A stretch of DNA of 64,000 nucleotides from positions 114,581,806 to 114,645,805 of the forward strand of contig CM076849.1 of the NCBI GenBank assembly GCA_039519185.1, in the 5' to 3' direction. This DNA comes from Astragalus membranaceus (taxonomy: Eukaryota; Streptophyta; Magnoliopsida; Fabales; Fabaceae). Shown here piece by piece: positions 45,741-57,698 of this stretch. The notes under the pieces were generated by a model. The model had not been told where the DNA came from. It did no database searches and was given only the letters and a program-made list of their open reading frames with translations. Position 1 is the first letter of the stretch. The number at the start of each line of letters is the position of its first letter. Position numbers and translations under genes: made by a program.

Positions 45741-47923
45741 GCAGTCAAAATTGGATATTTTTGCCCACTTGAGGATGGCTTTTTGATGACTACCTTAGCC
45801 AACTTGATTTGCCACTTTTTCCTCTTTTGGACCATTTTGCCCCTCATATTTTCCTATAAATAGAGGCTTGATCCTCACTTGTAACTAAGCTTGAATTTTG
45901 TTAGAAAATCAATGACAAAGGCTCTCTAAAGATTCATGACTTCAATTAATTCTTCATGCTTTTTATGATTCTTGTTTATTTACTTTCTTGTCCTTTAAAT
46001 TCTTGCTATTTATTTTCTTGCCCTTTTTCTTTCCAAGTCATTTACTTTCTTGCCCTTTAAATTCTTGCTATTTATTTTCCAAGTCATTTACTTTCCTTGC
46101 CCCTTTAATTTCTTGCACCTTTATTTTCCATGTCATTTACTTTCTTGCCCTTTAAATTCTTGCTATTTATTTTCTTGCCCTTTAAATTCTTGCTATTTAT
46201 TTTCTTGCCCTTTTTCTTTCCAAATCATTTACCTTCTTGCTCCTTTAAATTCTTGCACCTTTATTTTCCAAGTTATTTACTTTCTTGCACTTTTATTTTC
46301 CTTGCTCTTTAACTTTCCAAGTCAAGTAAATTACTGGCAATTTACTTTTCAAGCAGTTTACTTTCTTGTCATTTACAATTCCGCTATTTATAATTTTGCA
46401 CTTTACCGCTTTCTTTTATTTCTCGCTATTTAACTTTATGTTTTCTTCTTTTATTTTCATTTCTCCTCTTTTGTCTACAATGATCATGAGTGAGTAGACT
46501 TTACTAAAACATTCCTTCTTTCTAAAAACACTTTCTTTTCAGTTAATCAACTTTGAAAAATTAAATTGGTATTCACTTAGGCTCTCCCTATGGACCGATA
46601 CTCTTTTATTACGCGATACGACCCGTGCACTTGCGGGGCTATCAACCGTGCGCTCCTTTCGGTTTGGCTGGGTGATTTTAATAAATCACGCACGGATCGT
46701 GCTCCCCTGGGCACGGACCGTGCGTGAGCTTCTGTCAGCGATTCCCGATTTCTCGTTCCGGAGCTCCGTTTGATCCCGAACCTTTTCTAATCTCTTTCTC
46801 AATCATTTAAAAAGGAATTGCCTTACAGAAAACCTCATTTTGAACTTGTTCAACTCATGATTTAGAAAAAGAGCTTTGAATGCCCATTTGATCAAAAAAC
46901 CGAAACCCTAGTACGCGTGTGAGTACACTGACTGATGGACTGACTAAATATATATGATTATATATGTCAAATGAAAATGATTATAATGCCGGAGGTCTAA
47001 ATTATGAATTCCTCAAAACAGGTTATAGATCGATATGGATATTATTTATCCGATTATTATGTGATTGATCCTTTGGTGATCGAAAAGATATAAATTATCT
47101 AATGAGCTTATGTGATTGATCCTTTGGTGATCAAAATGAAAAAGAAGATATAAATTATCTGACTCTCGAGAATTGATACGTATTGTCATATGTATCGCGT
47201 TGGGTGACGATCCGAAAAGTAGCATACTAGGGAGGGTAGTCATGACCCCTTACCTATGGCCCTGAATGTGTTTTGGCGTGGTCAACTCACGGGTTACCGA
47301 TATTCGTGACATTGGATTCACAATCGGTTTATGCTAAACTAACACAATGGTATTTCCGATATTCGTGACGATGGGTTCACAATCGGTTTATACTAAATAA
47401 AATGTGATCACGATTTGCTTGGCATTTCGATTATAGCTTGTGATAGCTAATCATCTATAATTGATAACGGTTTAATAATTGAACCGAGTGTCGGTGAGGG
47501 GGAACGGTAGGACTCACTGAGATAATGTTATCTCACTCAATCCATATTTGTTGTTTTTTCAGAAAAATAGGGAAATAGGAAGACTATTGTGCACGAGTAG
47601 TTGGTATACTATTGGAGGTGCTGAGGACTTGGTCATGTTTATCCTTTGTTCTTTTGTTGTTCTGTTTGGTTGTATAAACTTGTATTGATTATGAGGTATA
47701 TGAACCGTTTTATGTTTCTGTTTGGTATTTGGACTTGGATATTGTAATCCATTCGGTATGGAACCGATAAACTTCTATTTTATGAAGTAATGTTATTTCC
47801 GATTATGTTTTTTTTCGGAAAAAGTTTGTATGTCCAAAACTTAAACAGGAACTGTGTCCTCTGAATTTCCGCAATCTGTGCATCTTCGGTCTCTCTACAT
47901 GTTAGAAATACCGGGGTGTTACA

Positions 47924-48254
47924 GTCCACGCAACCCTCACTTAGCAATAATTTTCGGGAAGAACCCCACTTGAATGGCAGCCGCGTGACTCACACCTATT
48001 GCGATTCTTGTGGGGAGATACTTGGGGATTGCTACTGTGAGGGTGTGTTGGTAACTGTGTCGGAAGACTATTCTTGGTCAGTGGATATGAAACTTCTTGA
48101 GTTAAGTCAGGACCAACCACATAACGCGCCATGTGATTTTTGTGGGAGGCGACACCTGAATGGAAGTTGTAAGGAGTTCTATCCCACTACAAATGAAGAC
48201 CAAGAAGAACAAGCCCCAACAAAAGAAGAATCCGGGAAGGATAACAAAAGATAA
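47924..48254 (+). pseudogene. Gag-like zinc-finger ORF, 3' part
   Basis: Continuation of the ORF interrupted at 43357. It carries PHLNGSRV, CDSCGEILGDCYC and the finger CDFCGRRHLNGSC, then an acidic, lysine-rich tail ending at 48254. Rejoined across the LTR, the reading frame is off by one, so at least one indel occurred. Confidence 0.6.
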
Positions 48255-49133
48255 GAGAAGAAGAAACCATAGTAGATGACATAGAAGCCTTCAACAACTT
48301 GTTCCCAAGTGAAGAGAGGACTCCAAAATCGCTCCCAATTCGCTTCTCTAACCCTGGGTGCGCTCTCCAGACGTTGTGCCTCGAAAAACACGCTCAAAAG
48401 TCTTTAAAACCCTAGTTTTTAAAACCCATCGCGACGCGGCACGATTCCATCGCGACGCGATGGTGCGTTTTAGTGCAGGGTCGCGACGCGAACCCTCCTG
48501 GTCGCGACGGGAGATTCTTCAGAACCAATTTCTGCCAATCTTCTTGCATTCATCGCGTCGCGAACCCTCCTGGTAGCGACGCGATGTTCTTCAGAACTTC
48601 CTCCTCCAATTGTTGTGCACCACTGGGAAAGTGTCTGGCTTGCTAGTTGATGCAACAACACCTGGAGGTCTTCAAGTACAATTTAGCTCCCAAAAAGTGA
48701 AGAAATTGCTTACAACGGGACTTCCTACTACAGTTATCTAAACTAAACCGAATCCCCAGATAATGACTATGATACAATGAAAAACTTTCACAATTGGTCC
48801 TAAAAATGCACAACTTACATCATATGATAGAGAGTCAACAACAACACAGAAGTACAGAACACTACGTCTCTCTCACGCGACGACGCATGACGACGACCCA
48901 CGCATGATGCATGACGATGACCCACGCACGCCGGCCTTCGACTCCGCCGACTCTGTCTCCTTCTACGTCTCTCTAATTCCTGGTAAGCCGTCATTCCTTT
49001 CAATACCTGTTTGTGATTGAAATCCCTAATTTGAGTATAAAACCCTAATTTCTATTTTCTGACTAGGTGCGATGAGCTGTGTATGGAGGTACGCGATGGT
49101 AGAGACTATGTGCGATGAGCTGTGTATGGAGAT
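48255..49133. other. Non-genic stretch with TCGCGACGCGA repeats and a possible gene fragment
   Basis: Contains tcgcgacgcga-type inverted repeats at about 48430-48590. At 48610-48741 an open frame ends in TAA and reads GKVSGLLVDATTPGGLQVQF and SSQKVKKLLTTGLPTTVI, which looks like the C-terminus of a real protein that I cannot name. A degenerate cgatgag/acgacg-rich stretch follows. The gcgatgagctgtgtatgga motif is repeated just before the LTR at 49134. It may be the tail of the short-LTR or CACTA element with captured host sequence. Confidence 0.4.
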
Positions 49134-51568
49134 TGTAACATCCCTAAAATTTTAAAGACTCGTATTATGATGCCTAGGACCGATTATTTATTTGTGGGAA
49201 TAATTAGTCGTGTCTCGGGGATTATTATTCGAGGAAAAGTCCAAGGAAATTCTAGTCCAAATTAATTGTGGCTTAGTCATGGTTAATTATAACATCTTAA
49301 GCTGAAGGACGAAATTGGAATTTCACACCCTCAATATATATAGATCCTTTAACCTGCACCTTCAGCCATACTTAACCATTTCACCAAAATTCAGAAAAAA
49401 GGAAAAGCTGAAGGATAGAGAGAGAGGAGGCGCGAGCTTGGAGGAGAAGAGGAAGGCTCCAGCTGAAATCTCCATTGCATGTAAGAACCCTCACTCCCAT
49501 CCCACTCCATTTCCATTTCTGAATTCAATGAACCTAGTTTCGAGGCCTGATTCTTCGCCTACCTCTTGTTCCATTTTCGAAGCTTGAAGCTTCAATGGTG
49601 ATGTCAATGGAGTTTTGAGCTGCCACTTCTCTTGCACGTTCAGTTTTGCTGTTAAGAAAGGGAAGTCTCAAGCTTGCATTTTGGCTTGGAGGAAGTTGTG
49701 AAAGATTGAGTGCTGTTTCAGTTTGAGAGAAAGGAAGCCACTGTTCGGGTTCGAAATTGGTTTCTAGCGGGGATAGTTCGTTGTTTTCGGTTCGACGATC
49801 TCGTCTCTCGGTTCAACTCTCGGATTTCGTCAATGGGTGAGTTCTACTCACGATAGGGCATTTTGATATTCTGAACTTGTTTTCGATATGGAATCCCTTG
49901 GTCACATTTTCTGTTTACAAAAGTCTTAGAACTGAAAAGCGTTTTTGAGTCAAAACGGTGTTTTACGGTTTAAATGAGATTTTGATTTAAATCGTTGAAA
50001 TGAAATGAATTGTGTACTACTAGAAATATATATTCTGGGAATTTTCTGAGTTTCAGGTGATTGTAATTAGAAATCGAATAGGACGAGAATGGAGAGCGAA
50101 AATGAGAAAAATGTGAAATTCTGGTAACAGACACAGGTCGCACGGACCGTGCGCCCCTGGGCACGGATCGTGCGCCTGCTTCGGGTTGGAAGTATTGGAA
50201 ACAGAACGGGACGCACGGGTCGTGCGCCCCTGGGCACGGATCGTGCGCTTCCTTCTGGTAGATGGGTCCTGAGTAGTGCACCACGCACGGGTCGTGCGCC
50301 CCTGGGCACGGGTCGTGCGTGTAGTTCTGTTACCGGCTTCCGTTTTCTCGTTTTGTTGCTCCGTTTGATCCCGAACCCTTTCTAATTTCTCTCTCAACCA
50401 TTCAAAAGGGATTGCCTCACTGAAAACCTTATTTTGAACTTGTTCAGCTCATGATTTTGAAAAGAAGTTGAAAGGTATATTGATTGAAAAACCGAAACCC
50501 TAGTATACGTGTGGGTACACCATCTGATGGATAGAATGAATATATATTTATATATATATATATTAACTGTATATGATTATAATGCCGGATGTCTATAGAT
50601 TCATCAAAACGGGTTATAAGTCAATAATACATTACAATATGATTATAATGCCGGATGTTTATAAACCCATCAAAACGGGTTATAGATCAATAAGATATAA
50701 ATTATCTAGAAAGATATTGTGATTGATCCTTTGGTGTTCGGAAAGATATATATTACCTAACTCTCGAGAAATCGTTATGTATTGTCATACATAAATCCCG
50801 TTGGGTGACGACCCGACAAGTAGCATACTAGGGAGGGTAGTCATGACCCCTTACGTAGGCCCTGAATGTGTTTTGGCGTGGTCAACTCACGGGTTGCCGG
50901 GATTAGCAGTGGTACAGTCGGCTTGTGCTAAGTTATTGATTATAAGTTAACATTGCCGGGATTAGCAGTTGTGCAGTCAGCAGATGTTAAGCTACAGCTA
51001 CCGGGATTAGCAGTTGTGCAGTCGGTTGAGCTAAGCTATTAAAAACATAAAAGAGAACACGATTTGCTTGGCATTTCGATTATAGCTAATGGTAGCTAAT
51101 TAAACATTGTTAACAGTTTAATAATTGAACCGAGTGTCAGTGAGGGGGCACAGTAGGACTCACTGAGATAATGTTATCTCACCCTATCCATATTTGTTGT
51201 TTTTCAGAGAAGCAGGGAAAAAGGAAGACTATTGTGCACGAGTAGTTGATATACTCTTGGAGGTGCTGAAGACTTAGTCATTTGATTCCTTTGTTCTTTT
51301 ATTGTCCTAATTGGTTGTATAAACTTGTATTGATTATGAGTTATATGAACCGTTTATGTTTCTGTTTGGTATTTGGACTTGGATATTGTAATCCACTCGG
51401 TATGGAACCGATAAACTTCTATTTTATGAAGTAATGTTGTTTCCGATTATGTTTTATTTCGGAAAAAGTTTGTATGTCCAAAACTTAAACAGGAACTGTG
51501 TCCTCTGAATTTTTCCGCATCTGTGCACTTTCGGTATTTCTACATGTTAGAAATACCAGGGTGTTACA
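49134..51568 (+). mobile_element. 5' LTR of the second Tekay-type element
   Basis: 2,435 bp. TATA-like tatatata near 49333; splice donor at 49837 in GTGAGTTCTACTCAC; cassette of cgcacgggtcgtgcg-type repeats at 50130-50325; a three-copy gccgggattagcagttgtgc repeat (50936-51040); donor complement 51153-51163; palindrome 51164-51181; acceptor AG 51206-51207. Ends cagggtgttaca next to the primer site. Confidence 0.92.
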
Positions 51569-51570
51569 TT

Positions 51571-51582
51571 TGGTATTAGAGC
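51571..51582 (+). other. Primer binding site (initiator Met tRNA, one mismatch)
   Basis: tggtattagagc, 2 nt after the LTR, one base from TGGTATCAGAGC. Confidence 0.85.
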
Positions 51583-51705
51583 GGTTCGACCTAGTCGGAC
51601 TTAGATGTTAAGAGTCTTTTACGTCTTCTAAGTCTGATTTTTCTTAGTATGCTATTAGACATTGAGCCTGATCAACTTAATACTTTGTGCATACTTCGCA
51701 GAATC

Positions 51706-54700
51706 ATGGCTGGAAGAGGTTGGAGGAACCCACCTGTTGATCCTCATCAAGAATGGATGCAGAATGTCATCGAAACTCAGCAAAAGATGATGAATGACAT
51801 GATGCTAATGCAACAGCAACAGATGGCTCAAATGGCTCAAATGCAGCATGTAACACCCCGGTATTTCTAACATGTAGAAGCACCGAAATGCACAACTCGA
51901 GGAATTATCAGAGGACACAGTTCCTGCTTATAATTGGACCAACAAACTTTTTCCGAAATAATCATAAGATCGGGTTAATAATACTTCATACAATAGAAGT
52001 CATTCGGCATACAACCGATCGGAGTACAACATCCGAGTCCAATACATAAAACAGAAACTGAAATAAGGTTTATACAACTTATACAACACAAGTTCGTACA
52101 ACCCCAAAAGGTACAATAAAGTAAAGGGATTGGGTGAGATAACAATATCTCAGTGAGTTCTACCGTGCCCCCTCTCTGACACTCGGTTCAATTATTAAAC
52201 CGTTATCAATTATAGATGATTAGCCATCACAAGCTAAAATCGAAATGCGAAGCAAATCGTGTTCACATTTTATTTAGTATAAACCGATTGTGAACCCAAC
52301 ATCACGAATCTCGGAAATACCATAGTCTTAGTTTAGCATAAACCGATTGTGAACCTAACGTCACGAATATCGGTAACCCGTGAGTTGACCACGCCAAAAC
52401 ACATTCAGGGCCATAGGTAAGGGGTCATGACTACCCTCCCTAGTATGCTACTTGTCGGATCGTCACCCAACGCGATACATATGACAATACGTATCAATTC
52501 TCGAGAGTTAGATAATTTATATCTTATTTTTCATCTTGATCACCAAAGGATCAGTCATGTAAGCTCATTAGATAATATATATCTTTTCGATCCCCAAAGG
52601 ATCAGTCACATAAGCTTATTAGATAATTTATTCCATTTCATTCCATAGTCCATTTATGAAGAGTTCTATTAACTTCCTGAATTATAATCAATTCCAGGTC
52701 TTATATCCATATATATAAGTTCAGCCCAACCATTACTCGGTGTGCTCACACGTAATCTAGGGTTTTCGTTCTCGACCAAATAGGTTTCAAGACTCTTTTT
52801 CAAAAATATAGTTTGAATGGTTTGAAATTAAGTTTTCAATAGGTTGGTAGCTTTAAAATCGTTTGAGGAAGGGATTAGGAAAGGTTCGGGATTGAACGGA
52901 GCGTTGAAACAAGAAAAACGGAGTCACGCATCAGGATGAACAGTGGCGCGCGGCGCGCGACTCGTGCGCGAGTTATGCGCCAGATGACAGAACCAATTCT
53001 TCCACAGTGGCGCGCGGCACGCGACTCGTGCGCGAGTTACGCGCCAGTGGACAGAACAAATTCTTCCACAGTGGCGCGCGGCGCGCGACTCGTGCGTGAG
53101 TTATGCGCCAGTGGACAGAACCACCAGTCTGATGCCCAACTCGAAATTTTCTCACTTTCGTTCTCCGTTCGCTCTCGATTCGATTCCTAATTTCCGTTCC
53201 ACCTGAAACCCAGAAAATTGGCAATATTCCAGAGTACATTTCAAATGCAAATCATTGTCAAAAATCATTTCAATTTGTTTATGATTTTCAAAACCGTAAA
53301 TTGTCAATTTTTCCAAAACTCAAAATTTGTTTCAAACACCTTACAGACTTGATTTCCTGAAAAATTCAGAATATACCAAGGTTCAAAACATTCAATTTAT
53401 TCCCCTAATCGTGAGTAGAACTCACCGAACCGAACACGAAAAATCCCCGAAATTGAGCTCCAATCGATTCCAAGACAGCAACACCTCGTATGGCCAATTT
53501 GAACTCAGCAATATTACCTCTTCTAAAGCAAATGCAGGTTCGAAATCTTCCTCCTAGTGGCTCCTCCTGAATATGCAAGGTGACCCCTTACTCAATAGAC
53601 TTCTATTCTCCCCCCATGGAGGTGCAAGAAATCGAAAATGGAAGGAAAGGAAATGGCTTGGTTCAGCTCACAATGCTTATACCAGAAGAACAAGGAAGAC
53701 AAAAGGAATTCAATGGTCTGAAATGTACTTACATGCAACCAGTAGATGAACTCAGCCTAAGTTTTCTTCCTCCTCTCCACTTCGCCCTCTCCTTCTTCTC
53801 TTCTCAGATTTTTGGTCCTCTTCTTCTTTCTGTTTTTAGAAATGAGTTTAAGTGAGAGGGTGTGAGTGGGTCCAGTTTACTTTGGGGCTGAGGATGGGTC
53901 AAGGGTGCGAAATGACCATAGTTCCCCCCAGCTCCAAATCTTCTTTTTAATTCCTTGTTTTGGGACATAATTCGAGGGTTAGAATACTAATACGGTTACG
54001 AATCGCGGATTATTATTTTCCTCGGTTAGGAATTATTTAAAGTCCACATTATTCGAAATTCTAAAAATTTAGGGATGTTACACAGCAGATGCATCAGATG
54101 CCTCAACCACAACCAACTAAGCCAGTCAATGTGCCAACACCTGAGGATCCCAACAGGATGTATTTCCGGTTTCTGAAGATGAAACCCCCAACCTTCAAAG
54201 GAGGATCCGAGGCAATGAAAGACCATTTTTGGGTGGATGCCATGGAACGGATCTTTGACACCTTACAATGCAATGAGGGAGAAAAGGTAATTTGTGCTGC
54301 TAACGCTCTGGACGAGGATGCTCACACTTGGTGGGTTAACGCTCGTAGAATGCTTCAAAATCAAGGAACTCCTCTTGAGTGGGATAACTTCAAGGAGTTG
54401 TTTTTGGGTCATTATTTTCCCGACTCCCAAAGACTTGAGAAGCAGATGGAATTTCTGAGTTTGAAACAGGGAGAGATGACAGTTGGGGAATATGCTGCAA
54501 AATTTGAGAGATTGTCACAATTCTATGAATTGGGGACCACCGCTCCTGATGATAGGTGGAAGATGGTGATGTTCAGACAAGGTCTTAGAGGCGATGTGAA
54601 TCAAGGTCTCAGTTCGTATTCCCTGACCACTTATCCTGCTTTGGATCAACAGGCTCATTCAGCAGAAAGCGATCTGAAAAGAATGTATGCAGAGAGGAAA

Positions 54701-57698
54701 GATTTTTGGAAGGATAAGAAGAAGGGCAGTGGGTCAACTTCTTCAAACCCGAGGTATAAAGGGAATCTAGACAAGGGAAAGCAGATTCAGTCGAACCACA
54801 CTTCTGGGCATCGCCGGTGTGAAGTGTGCAAGAAGAATCATCCAGGAAGGTGTCGATCAGAGGCAAGGTCGGATCAGTGTTGTCTTTGCAAGGAAGTCGG
54901 GCATTATGCCAACAATTGTCCGTCAAGGAAGGCTTTCTTGGAGTCCCCTGATGCCCCGAGACAGGCTCGAGTCAACACTCTGGATGCTAAGACCATTAAG
55001 CCATCTAATAATCTTATAAGGGGTACAGGTTCTATCTTTCATCAAACTGTTAATATTCTGTATGACTCTGGTGCTACTCATTGTTTTATCTCTGAAGCAT
55101 GTGCGGAACGGCTAGGATTAATAGTATCTCCTATATCCGAGCCAATATCTATCCTTACTGCGGCAAAGGGTCGTGTGCGGACCTAATCATTATGCCTTAA
55201 TTGTCTGCTCACCATAGGAGGCAGGGACTTTGTTGTTGATTTTATCTGTCTGCCTATGAGAGGAATGGAGATCGTGTTGGGAATGAATTGGATGACTTCC
55301 AATCACATTACGATTGATTGTTTCAATCGCGCAATTAATTTTCCTTCTGAAGTAGCTGAACATTCACTACCTGCAGATGATGGAGTTATTTCGTTCGCTT
55401 CAGCCAGCCAGTCGCTATTCCAAGGTGCGGAAGCTTTTGTTGTTATTTTGTCTGCATCAACTGAAGCTGATTTGGATTTATCATCTATTCAAGTTGTTAA
55501 TGAATTCTTAGATGTTTTCCCCGAGGAAGTCTCCTCTTTACCTCCAGAACGAGAGGTAGAATTCTCTATAGATATGGCGCCTGGTGCAGGGCCAATATCC
55601 ATAGCACCTTATAGGATGTCTCCTCTTGAACTGAAGGAATTGAAGTCCCAACTTGAGGAATTAATGTCCAAGAAGTTTATTCGACCGAGTGCTTCTCCAT
55701 GGGGTGCTCCGGTATTGCTAGTCAAAAAGAAGGACGGAAGCATGAGATTGTGCATAGACTACCGTCAGCTGAATAAAATCACTATCAAGAACAAGTATCC
55801 ATTGCCAAGGATAGATGATCTACTTGACCAACTTCGAGGTGCTAAAGTTTTCCCCAAAATTGATCTAAGGTCAGGGTACCATCAAATCAGGGTAAGAGCC
55901 TTAGACATTCCGAAGACTGCCTTTCGTACGAGGTACGGACACTACGAGTTTGTAGTGATGCCTTTCGGATTAACTAACGCTCCAGCCGTATTCATGGATT
56001 TTATTAATAGAGTATTTCATTCTTACCTAGATCAGTTTGTGGTCGTCTTTATTGATGATATCTTGGTTTACTCAAAGTCAGTTGAGGAGCATGCTCAGCA
56101 TCTCCGATTTGTCCTAGGAGTACTCCGAGAGAAGAAACTCTATGCTAAACCATCAAAGTGTGACTTTTGGATGCCTGAAGTAAAGTTCTTGGGTCATGTA
56201 ATTTCCCAAGAAGGGGTTGCAGTTGATCCTAGCAAAGTGGAAGCAGTGTCGAATTGGGAACGACCAACGTCAGTGACTGAGATCAGAAGCTTTCTGGGTT
56301 TAGCCGGTTACTATAGAAGATTCAATGAAGGTTTTTCGCAATTGGTACTTCCGCTTACTCGATTGACTCGCAAGAGTCAACCGTTTATTTAGGATGCCGA
56401 TTGTGAGGAGTGTTTTCTTGGATTGAAAGAAAAGTTAACTTCTGCTCCAATCCTAATTCTTCCGGATCCGTCATTGGGATTTCAGATTTACACTGATGCA
56501 TCTGGGAAGGGTTTAGGATGCGTTCTCATGCAGAATCAACATGTTGTGGCCTATGCATCGAGGCAATTGAAGACGCATGAACGGAATTATCCAACTCATG
56601 ACCTAGAATTGGCAGCTATTGTGTTTGCACTAAAAATTTGGAGACATTACCTTTATGGTTCTCGTTTTGAAGTTTTTAGTGATCACAAGAGCTTGAAATA
56701 TCTGTTCACCAAAAGGAGTTGAATAACAGACAGAGAAGGTGGACTGAATTTTTGAAGGATTACGACTTCGAATTGAAATATCACCCTGGGAAAGCCAATG
56801 TGGTAGCAGATGCTTTGAGCAGGAAGTCTATCCACACGGCAAGGTTAATGGTTCACGAGATGGCTTTGTTGGAGTCGTTTAGAGACTTGAAACTCAAGGT
56901 GGTAAGAAATAGGGATCGCGTAGTGCTGCGGCATATACGGATAGCCAGTGTGCTAAGGGAACAAATTCGCGTAGCTCAATGAGCTGATATAAAGTTGCAG
57001 TCTCAGAAGGGATCGCCAGATTTCACTGAGGATAGTGATGGCATGATTTGCTTTAATGGGAAGATTTGTGTTCCCGACGATGATGATATCAAAAGGCAAG
57101 TATTGGAAGAAGCTCATAGGAGTCAGTACTCTGTACATCCGGGATCCACTAAGATGTACCGAGACTTGAAGCTAATGTATTGGTGGCCTGGGATGAAGGC
57201 CGAGGTTGCAGAATTTGTTTCTCGGTGCTTAACTTGTCAGAAGGTTAAGGCGGAACACCGAAGACCGGGCGGTCAGTTACAACCGCTGGATGTGCCAGTT
57301 TGGAAATGGGAAGATATCTCAATGGACTTCATTATGGGTTTGCCGAGGTCACAGGCCGGCAATGATTCTATTTGGGTAGTAGTGGACCGATTGACTAAAT
57401 CCGCTCACTTTATTCCCGTTCGCTCGACTTATAAGGTTTCCAAGTTAGCAGATGAATATGTGAAGAACATTATCAGACTGCATGGAGTTCCAACGAGTAT
57501 CGTGTCAGACCGAGATCCCAAGTTTACTTCCAGGTTCTGGAGAGCATTAACTGAAGCTTTGGGAACTAGAGTGCTGGTTAGCACTGCTTATCATCCTCAG
57601 ACTGATGGTCAGACGGAGAGGACTATCCAGACCCTTGAGGACATGCTTCGGGCTTGTGTGCTCGACAGTGGGAGAAAATGGGAGGACCATCTTCCATT
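51706..57698 (+). pseudogene. Gag-Pol of the second Tekay-type element, interrupted and truncated
   Basis: Gag starts at 51706 (MAGRGWRN). The solo LTR at 51849-54082 interrupts it in a glutamine-rich stretch; without it the frame continues exactly. Two knuckles are intact (CEVCKKNHPGRC, CLCKEVGHYANNC). Protease DSGATH near 55065, RT FIDDIL near 56048, RNase H TDASGKGLGC near 56490, integrase with CLTCQ and DRDPKFTS follow. Defects: TAA 55184, TAG 56390, a frameshift near 56707, TGA 56980, and loss of integrase after HLP at 57698. The protein is about as similar to the 32236 element as expected between sister families. It cannot be functional. Confidence 0.92.
51849..54082 (-). mobile_element. 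Solo LTR (minus orientation) in gag of the second element
   Basis: 2,234 bp, tgtaacacccc...gggatgttaca, with a perfect duplication cagca (51844-51848, 54083-54087). Its ends resemble the 49134 LTR family, but its centre has three gcgcgcggcgcgcgactcgt-type blocks (52945-53120) instead of cacggatcgtgcg repeats. Palindrome 52135-52152, donor complement 52153-52163 and donor hairpin 53411-53425 are kept; the acceptor region between 52090 and 52130 is deleted. Confidence 0.93.

Larger units (their letters stand above)
44098..46644 (+). mobile_element. 3' part of an Athila-like Ty3 element: integrase tail, untranslated region, LTR
   Basis: Begins inside an integrase C-terminus (44098-44310), passes a long non-coding 3' region and two purine-rich stretches (gaggacaatg...gggggg near 44490 and gaggacaagc...agggga near 45320), and ends with an LTR tgataag...ctatca (45354-46644, 1,291 bp). 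The 5' part is missing and no target duplication is visible, so it probably inserted whole and was later cut down together with part of the host LTR. Confidence 0.75.
43357..47923 (+). mobile_element. Ty3-family LTR (probably solo) containing an Athila-like fragment
   Basis: Bounded by tgtaacatcc and ccggggtgttaca with a perfect target duplication gtcca (43352-43356, 47924-47928). The ends match the LTR family at 49134-51568. Its outer parts are 43357-~44097 and ~46645-47923; about 350 bp of the middle, including the splice-donor hairpin, is replaced by 2.5 kb of another element. The acceptor-side signals remain: donor complement 47507-47517 and palindrome 47518-47535. Confidence 0.85.

Noticed and set aside
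50053..50397. Arg/Thr-rich repetitive ORFs (TTRAQGRTTRA type) at 50.0-50.4 kb and 57.6-58.5 kb
   Set aside because: They translate the cacgggtcgtgcg inverted repeats in several frames, and the second set runs through the N gap.
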